Position numbers and translations under genes: made by a program. Positions 12,556 through 14,918 of a DNA stretch of 14,918 nt are shown in pieces. The DNA lies in the NCBI GenBank assembly GCA_020025795.1, contig JAHHRK010000034.1, positions 1 through 14,918 of the forward strand, written 5' to 3'. Below the pieces are notes generated by a model. That model did no database searches. It saw only the letters and a program-made list of their open reading frames with translations, and was not told where the DNA came from. The DNA is from Faecalibacterium sp. GTDB taxonomy: Bacteria > Bacillota > Clostridia > Oscillospirales > Ruminococcaceae. The number at the start of each line of letters is the position of its first letter. Positions within the stretch are counted from its first letter, which is position 1.

Positions 12556-13227
12556 ATGAAGAAAAGTAAAATCATGACGGTCCTGGCTTCGGCCGTCCTT
12601 GCCGTGTGGATTCTGTCCACGGCCATCGCTACGCCGATTTTGTTCCGACCGTTTTATTATCTGCACATCGACTACCTGGAGCTGCCGGGCATATCAGGCA
12701 AAGAGGCAGCGCAAATTGAACAGGCGTATAATGAGATCGTAGATTACTGCATCGGCCTTTCCGGCAAATTTTCGGCAGGCGATTTTCCGTTTTCGCCGCA
12801 AGGCGCGCAGCATTTTCAGGACGTGCGGCATCTGTTCCAGCTGAACCTGGTACTGTTGGCGCTGAGTATTCTGGTGCTGGGGCTGCTTTGGCTTATCTGC
12901 AAAAAATGCAGGCTGACCGCTTATCGCTTTTTGGGCTTTGGGCCGCTGTTCTGGGCATCGGCTTCGCTTTTGACCGTGTTTGCGGTGGTGAGCGTGCTGG
13001 CTTCGCTCAACTTCAATACGGCCTTTACCATATTCCATAAGCTGTTCTTTCCCGGCAAGAATAACTGGATTCTCTCTTACAAAACCGACCCCATCATCTC
13101 GGTGCTGCCGCAGGTGTTCTTCCGCAACTGCGCCCTGCTGATTTTGGGCGTTATGGTCGTGTTGTGCGTCGTGTTCATCTGCATCGATATCCGAAAGAGA
13201 AAAAAGCTTGTGTTGGTTCACGCCTGA
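12556..13227 (+). CDS. DUF1461/TIGR01906 membrane protein, Lit-like
   Basis: A 223-residue integral membrane protein with about four hydrophobic segments (near 8-28, 96-115, 130-152 and 190-211). The first extracytoplasmic loop has the family pattern GISGKEA...AYNEIVDY...FSPQGAQHFQDVRHLF, and the second loop FHKLFFPGKNNW with a later Asp and Pro. This is the DUF1461/TIGR01906 family, which includes Lit, the lipoprotein intramolecular transacylase that makes lyso-form lipoproteins. Lit depends, as I recall, on two histidines; His86 and His161 sit in the matching places. The start follows the zinc-ribbon stop by 3 nt with a poor ribosome site, suggesting coupled translation. Transacylase function is inferred. 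Confidence 0.8.
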   Translation: MKKSKIMTVLASAVLAVWILSTAIATPILFRPFYYLHIDYLELPGISGKEAAQIEQAYNEIVDYCIGLSGKFSAGDFPFSPQGAQHFQDVRHLFQLNLVLLALSILVLGLLWLICKKCRLTAYRFLGFGPLFWASASLLTVFAVVSVLASLNFNTAFTIFHKLFFPGKNNWILSYKTDPIISVLPQVFFRNCALLILGVMVVLCVVFICIDIRKRKKLVLVHA

Positions 13228-13254
13228 CGGTTTATGCGATAAGGAGGCAACTTT

Positions 13255-14046
13255 ATGAAAACACGCAAAGGGAAAATCATGCTTGTGCTGGCGGCGGCTA
13301 TTGCCGTTATTGCCGCTTTGGGAATCGTGGTGCACAGCAGCCGAACGCAGGCGGAACGCTACATTTCCGAAAAAGAGGCAAATAAGTACAAGCTGGAGGA
13401 TACCACAGTTCCCGAAGCAACACCCACACCGGCCCCCACGGCAATACCAGGCCCGGACAAGGTAGATGTGATGATTCAACGGGGAATTGCGCTGGACAGG
13501 ATGTCCGAAGAAGATGCGGACGCCCTGTGTTCCCTTGTGAAACAAGCGAATCGGATGATTGAGTCAAACGTAATCTACTACGGGTTCTTTCAGCGGCTGG
13601 CTGACCCGGACGACCTGCTCTGGAATTGTTTTGAGCAAACCGGCGAAGTTCAGATCGGGTGGTTTTATGATGGAAAGATTTCTAAACCTGACGTGATGAA
13701 AGAAGAAAACTTGACCGAAGACGAATTCTGTGAAAAGTACGGAGAACCGATCGTTATGTATAACGATCACGATGCCGAAGATTTCGCACAGATGCTGGAA
13801 CAGTGCCGAGATACCGTTGTAAACGAGGCGCTGCGCAGCGATTTGCAGTATGTCATAGACGAAGTGCGGCTTGCAGCCGAAACCCATGACGTCACCCATG
13901 TGGAAAAGATGTATCACGTTCTGCACGACATGGATTATTTCCTGCTGAATTACCGCCTGGATACCGAGGGACAGTACATTCGGGATAAATCCACCATCTC
14001 CAAGTATTATGGTGTGCTTGCCGTATATGGGGAACAGCACGAATGA
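13255..14046 (+). CDS. Membrane-anchored extracytoplasmic protein, unknown
   Basis: A 263-residue protein with a short basic N-terminus, one hydrophobic segment (about 9-27) that is an anchor or uncleaved signal, and a Pro/Thr/Ala linker (about 50-68: VPEATPTPAPTAIPGP). Then follows an acidic, mostly helical domain (MSEEDADALCSLVKQ, EEIQ-type helices, DLQYVIDEVRLAAETHDVTHVEKMYHVLHDMDYF). No enzyme motif is recognised. The linker suggests a wall-spanning spacer. AAGGAGG (13241-13247) precedes the ATG. It follows the DUF1461 gene by 27 nt, probably in one operon. Confidence 0.7.
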   Translation: MKTRKGKIMLVLAAAIAVIAALGIVVHSSRTQAERYISEKEANKYKLEDTTVPEATPTPAPTAIPGPDKVDVMIQRGIALDRMSEEDADALCSLVKQANRMIESNVIYYGFFQRLADPDDLLWNCFEQTGEVQIGWFYDGKISKPDVMKEENLTEDEFCEKYGEPIVMYNDHDAEDFAQMLEQCRDTVVNEALRSDLQYVIDEVRLAAETHDVTHVEKMYHVLHDMDYFLLNYRLDTEGQYIRDKSTISKYYGVLAVYGEQHE

Positions 14047-14122
14047 GCTGTATGCTTTGAAAAGCTGTTTGGCAAAGTTGGATTTATCGGAGATCTGAAC
14101 AATCAGAAACGGAGGTTCTCGA

Positions 14123-14671
14123 TTGAAAAAGACAGTGAAAATTATGGTTGGTATTGTCGTTCTGCTGATTGTTGTAATTGGCCTTGTGTGGCAATTCTTT
14201 CCCATATATTTTCTGCGTGGAATCAAGGCAAATGAAATTGCCGTAATCAAAGTGTTAGATGCAAATAATGGAAATGAATTTGATGTTACGGATTCAAATG
14301 ATATTTTATATATTTCCAGTAACATTCAACAAATCGCATTCAGAAAAAAAGAGATTTCTTCTGTTGCAGGGCCTTGGTATCGGTTAGGATTCGTAAATGA
14401 AAACGGAGAGGAAATTGGCTCTTTAGGGATTCAAAATCATCGTGTGGTACGAAAGGAGCTTTCTTCGAAGAAATCAATTCTCTTCTTCTGTACGGGGGAA
14501 ATTGGCGAAATCGGCGATTATCTTGAGAACTTGGAAAGCATACAATTTCCGGATTACAATAAAGACCCCGATTTCCCTTACAATGAGAACGATGAAAGCG
14601 GTCAGGCAGATTCTAATTTATTGGATGGTTTGGTAAACAAAGCAGCGCATTGTTTGGACGCACCAGATTAG
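14123..14671 (+). CDS. Membrane-anchored protein, unknown, TTG start
   Basis: A 182-residue protein with a single N-terminal hydrophobic segment (about 6-28) and an exported domain: EIAVIKVLDANNGNEFDVTDSNDILYI, RLGFVNENGEEIGSL and IGDYLENLESI. The domain resembles small anchored Clostridia proteins of unknown role that read like NGNEFEVTD plus a strand pair and a closing helix. The start is TTG at 14123, set by GGAGG (14111-14115) at 7 nt. The DNA is clearly richer in A and T than its neighbours and uses codons such as AAT, ATT and GAT, which may mean recent gain. No catalytic motif is seen. Confidence 0.65.
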   Translation: MKKTVKIMVGIVVLLIVVIGLVWQFFPIYFLRGIKANEIAVIKVLDANNGNEFDVTDSNDILYISSNIQQIAFRKKEISSVAGPWYRLGFVNENGEEIGSLGIQNHRVVRKELSSKKSILFFCTGEIGEIGDYLENLESIQFPDYNKDPDFPYNENDESGQADSNLLDGLVNKAAHCLDAPD

Positions 14672-14756
14672 AAAGCGTCCGCCAAAAGGTTTCAGTATTT
14701 CGCTGCTTGTATCGCCGCAGGAGGAAAAAGGCAAGAACACTTGCAGGAGAGTACGC

Positions 14757-14918
14757 ATGAAAGAAAAATGGATGCGTTGTGTAGGGAAAGGCTTTACCAT
14801 TTATTTGGCCGTAACCGGGCTTACGTCGCTGGTTAGCTGGCTCATTCTGGTTCCCGGAGATAAAATCCTTGCAGCGATGGGGTTGCAATGGCGAAATTGG
14901 GCTAATTTGACACTGGCA
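14757..14918 (+). CDS. Membrane protein, 3' end outside the window
   Basis: An open frame of 54 codons that runs off the right edge. It begins MKEKWMRCVGKGF and goes into a hydrophobic segment (TIYLAVTGLTSLVSWLILV) followed by PGDKILAAMG, as in an integral membrane protein. AGGAG (14745-14749) lies 7 nt before the ATG. The family cannot be told from this part. Confidence 0.6.
   Translation, partial: MKEKWMRCVGKGFTIYLAVTGLTSLVSWLILVPGDKILAAMGLQWRNWANLTLA

Noticed and set aside
13886..13900. GACGTCAC-type palindrome resembling a Crp or CRE-like site
   Set aside because: It is inside a coding region with no promoter nearby and spacing unlike the other operators.

Overview
The window reads as chromosomal DNA of an anaerobic, low-redox Gram-positive bacterium of the class Clostridia. 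Codon use (GCA/GGC/CTG-rich, moderately GC-rich), strong AGGAGG ribosome sites, sigma-A type promoters and the gene families (GlpP with DUF1667 and BFD-type glycerol-3-phosphate oxidoreductases, DUF6054, DUF3795, NptA/PhoU fusions, Lit-like DUF1461) fit the Oscillospiraceae/Ruminococcaceae gut lineage. The genus cannot be read from the sequence. I see no rRNA, tRNA, CRISPR array, phage or insertion-sequence gene.

Layout. (1) Positions 73-1756, plus strand: an extended -10 promoter, then DUF6054 protein, a small two-CxxC zinc ribbon, a lipoprotein and a cysteine-rich DUF3795 protein, ending at a two-way terminator (1784-1826). (2) Positions 1832-5740, minus strand: a glycerol-3-phosphate oxidation operon in the order DAO/BFD flavoprotein, FAD/NAD(P) oxidoreductase, DUF1667 protein, intercistronic terminator, glpP antiterminator. 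Its leader carries an intrinsic terminator with a possible competing antiterminator pairing, as expected for control by the GlpP encoded at the operon end. (3) Positions 5812-8473: a redox module. A lipoprotein rhodanese (plus), a Crp/Fnr regulator with a TTG start (minus), and trxA-trxB (plus). The rhodanese and trxA promoters carry near-identical 13-bp palindromes (GGTGAYMATRTCAC core) centred 29-30 bp upstream of the -10 hexamer. The regulator's recognition helix has the RExxxR pattern that reads GTGA half-sites in CRP. This is the best candidate for an undescribed regulatory circuit here. (4) Positions 8509-9652: an alpha/beta hydrolase with its own promoter and an unusual C-terminal extension. 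(5) Positions 9757-11802: a Na+/phosphate symporter-PhoU fusion behind a structured 5' leader. (6) Positions 11880-14918, plus strand: a run of envelope-type genes: a small membrane protein with a structured leader, a zinc ribbon, a Lit-like (DUF1461) membrane protein, two membrane-anchored proteins of unknown function, and a membrane protein cut by the window edge.

How the parts fit: the redox module would supply NADPH-driven thiol reduction in the cytoplasm (TrxB, TrxA) and a sulfur-transfer domain outside the membrane (rhodanese) under one Crp/Fnr regulator. The glp operon oxidises glycerol-3-phosphate and is probably controlled in cis by its own GlpP. All functions are assigned from remembered family features; no database search was run.
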